In this document: positions 49,235 to 50,195 of the stretch, one piece after another
How positions within the stretch are numbered: position 1 is the stretch's first letter
Layout: every line of letters begins with the position of its first letter
Assembly (NCBI GenBank): GCA_002423465.1
Contig: DIWG01000048.1
Coordinates: 1-50,195 of the forward strand
DNA from: Syntrophaceae bacterium UBA6112
GTDB lineage: Bacteria > Desulfobacterota > Syntrophia > Syntrophales > UBA5619
DNA: 50,195 bases
Reading direction: 5' to 3'
Notes under the pieces: model-generated
Seen by the model: the letters and a program-made list of their open reading frames with translations, nothing else
Told to the model about the DNA's origin: nothing
The model's database searches: none
Translations under genes and position numbers: made by a program

Positions 49235-49717
49235 ATGGATAAGATACCCATCACCAAAGGGGGATTTGCGAAGTTGAAGCGGGAACTGAAGATTCTCAAG
49301 ACGGTCTCCATCCCCCAGAACACCAAGGACATCGAGATTGCCCGAGGACACGGGGATCTGTCGGAGAATGCGGAATACACGGCAGCCAAGGAGAGGCAGT
49401 CTTACCTGCACGGGAAGATGCAGGAATTGGAGAACAACCTGGCGATGTCCAATGTAATTGATCTGAAGAATCTGACCTGCGAAAAGGTGGTCTTCGGCTC
49501 AATTGTGGCGATCGAGGAGATCGGCACCGGAAAGGGGATCACCTACCAGCTCGTGGGTCCCCTGGAGTCGGATCTGGAGAAGAACCGGATCTCGGTGACC
49601 TCTCCGATCGGCCGGGCGCTGATCGGCAAATGCGTCGGCGACGAGGTCAGTGTCAACACCCCGGGCGGTATCCGGGAATTCGAGATTGTCGAAATCACCG
49701 TTCAGGAAGAGGATTAA
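49235..49717 (+). CDS. greA: Transcription elongation factor GreA
   Basis: A 160-aa GreA/GreB-type protein from MDKIPITKGGFAKLKRELKILKTV. The acidic tip of the coiled coil is present (GDLSENAEYTAAKERQSYLHGKMQELENNL, about residues 43-72), followed by the FKBP-like C-terminal domain (VVFGSIVAIEEIGTG, SVTSPIGRALIGKCVGDEVSVNTPGG). It binds RNA polymerase and rescues backtracked complexes. A start at 49235 follows CAGGAG. The stop overlaps the tail-to-tail atpC stop by 4 bp. Confidence 0.94.
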   Translation: MDKIPITKGGFAKLKRELKILKTVSIPQNTKDIEIARGHGDLSENAEYTAAKERQSYLHGKMQELENNLAMSNVIDLKNLTCEKVVFGSIVAIEEIGTGKGITYQLVGPLESDLEKNRISVTSPIGRALIGKCVGDEVSVNTPGGIREFEIVEITVQEED

Positions 49718-50121
49718 GCTTTCCCCGAAACATTCAGCCGGGTCATCGCCCGCAGCAACGCCAGCCTCATTTTTTCGAATTCGGCATCCTCTTTGGGAAG
49801 CTTTGCCATGGTCTCCTCGGCCCGTTCCTTGGCCCGGCGCGCCCTTTCGAGGTCGATCTCGTCCGCTCTCTCCGCGGTTTCCACCAGGACCGTGACCTTG
49901 GAGGCCGTAACCTCCGCATATCCGGTATGCACCGCGTAACGGGTCTTCTTGTGATCCCGGACGAAGCTGAGCTCCCCGATATCGACCGAGCTCAGGAGGG
50001 AGGCGTGGCCCCGAAGAACGCCGAACTCGCCTTCGGTGCCGGGAATGGTCACCTCTTCGACGACGCCCGTGAAGAGCATCCTTTCAGGCGTCACGATTTC
50101 CAGTGTTAATTCGTCTGCCAT
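49714..50121 (-). CDS. atpC: ATP synthase F1 epsilon subunit
   Basis: A 135-aa AtpC. The N-terminal beta sandwich (LTLEIVTPERMLFTGVVEEVTIPGTEGEFGVLRGHASLLS) and the C-terminal helix pair (EIDLERARRAKERAEETMAKL, EFEKMRLALLRAMTRL) are clear. It forms the central stalk with gamma and may inhibit ATP hydrolysis. The atpD gene ends 12 bases upstream, so this is the promoter-distal end of the ATP synthase operon. It converges with greA. Confidence 0.95.
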   Translation of the reverse strand: MADELTLEIVTPERMLFTGVVEEVTIPGTEGEFGVLRGHASLLSSVDIGELSFVRDHKKTRYAVHTGYAEVTASKVTVLVETAERADEIDLERARRAKERAEETMAKLPKEDAEFEKMRLALLRAMTRLNVSGKA

Positions 50122-50133
50122 CCGATCCTCCGG

Positions 50134-50195
50134 CTATTCGGCGAGCTTCTTCGCCTTCTCCACGACCTCTTCGATGCCGCCGACCATGTAGAAGG
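50134..50195 (-). CDS. atpD: ATP synthase F1 beta subunit (C-terminal end)
   Basis: The frame runs off the right edge. The 19 visible residues (FYMVGGIEEVVEKAKKLAE) are the usual C-terminus of AtpD, in front of atpC. It carries the catalytic nucleotide sites in F1, but these lie outside the window. Confidence 0.9.
   Translation of the reverse strand, partial: FYMVGGIEEVVEKAKKLAE

Noticed and set aside
1..50195. CRISPR array
   Set aside because: No regularly spaced short repeats with unique spacers. The repeats in 1965-8450 are of irregular spacing and attC-like.

Overview
The window looks like a chromosomal segment of a GC-rich, probably anaerobic Gram-negative bacterium, most likely Desulfobacterota (Syntrophales-like). 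That placement is an inference from gene content: Tat- and TRAP-type uptake, a six-ferredoxin-site NapH/NapG-like protein, a DUF362 protein, an AmmeMemoRadiSam-type radical SAM enzyme, citramalate synthase, and an ABC/BMP nutrient-sensing repertoire. No rRNA, tRNA or CRISPR array was seen. Housekeeping anchors are ftsY, smc, moaA, greA and the atpD-atpC end of an ATP synthase operon.

Layout. 1-1713: class II aldolase (partial), a 54-aa FmdB-type zinc ribbon and a PfkB sugar kinase. 1781-9537: an AT-richer island, almost all on the minus strand, that reads as an integron cassette array: about ten attC-like sites separating mostly single-gene cassettes (MazF remnant, BrnT/antitoxin pair, methyltransferase, broken membrane protein, membrane protein, small ORF, unknown, DUF4760-like, HNH, trypsin-like protease, zinc-ribbon membrane protein). 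It ends in an integron integrase with a large internal deletion. The island is flanked by the intact pfkB gene on the left and a remnant of a second pfkB copy at 9718-9872 on the right. 9877-15124 (minus): ferredoxin membrane fusion plus DUF362 protein, HAD phosphatase, metallophosphoesterase, ftsY.

15406-23324: a TRAP transporter (dctM, dctQ, dctP) divergent from a 2-hydroxyacid dehydrogenase / amidase / SAF-domain dehydrogenase operon. 23340-28899: a kinase-like ATPase, a BMP-domain protein fused to a Cache-like sensor domain, and cimA, preceded by what appears to be a complete isoleucine attenuator (leader peptide with eight Ile codons, alternative hairpins, terminator). 28899-34537: a zinc-dependent phospholipase-C-like protein and a four-gene sugar ABC importer. 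34605-41824: a TPP enzyme, a second hydroxyacid dehydrogenase, a dihydroorotate-dehydrogenase-like protein, a cytidylate-kinase-like/BON protein, hicAB, and a hydratase/RidA pair that suggests an aminomuconate-type meta pathway. 42088-50195: smc, DUF2007, radical SAM, methyltransferase, moaA, greA, atpC, atpD end.

Most notable: (i) the degenerate integron whose integrase lies in the same orientation as the cassettes with its 3' end facing the array; (ii) a 160-bp block present twice in the array that behaves like an ORF-less cassette; (iii) the Ile-rich leader and attenuator of cimA; (iv) a 38-nt hairpin element conserved at 34 of 38 positions upstream of both an amidase operon and moaA; (v) a BMP-Cache fusion protein.
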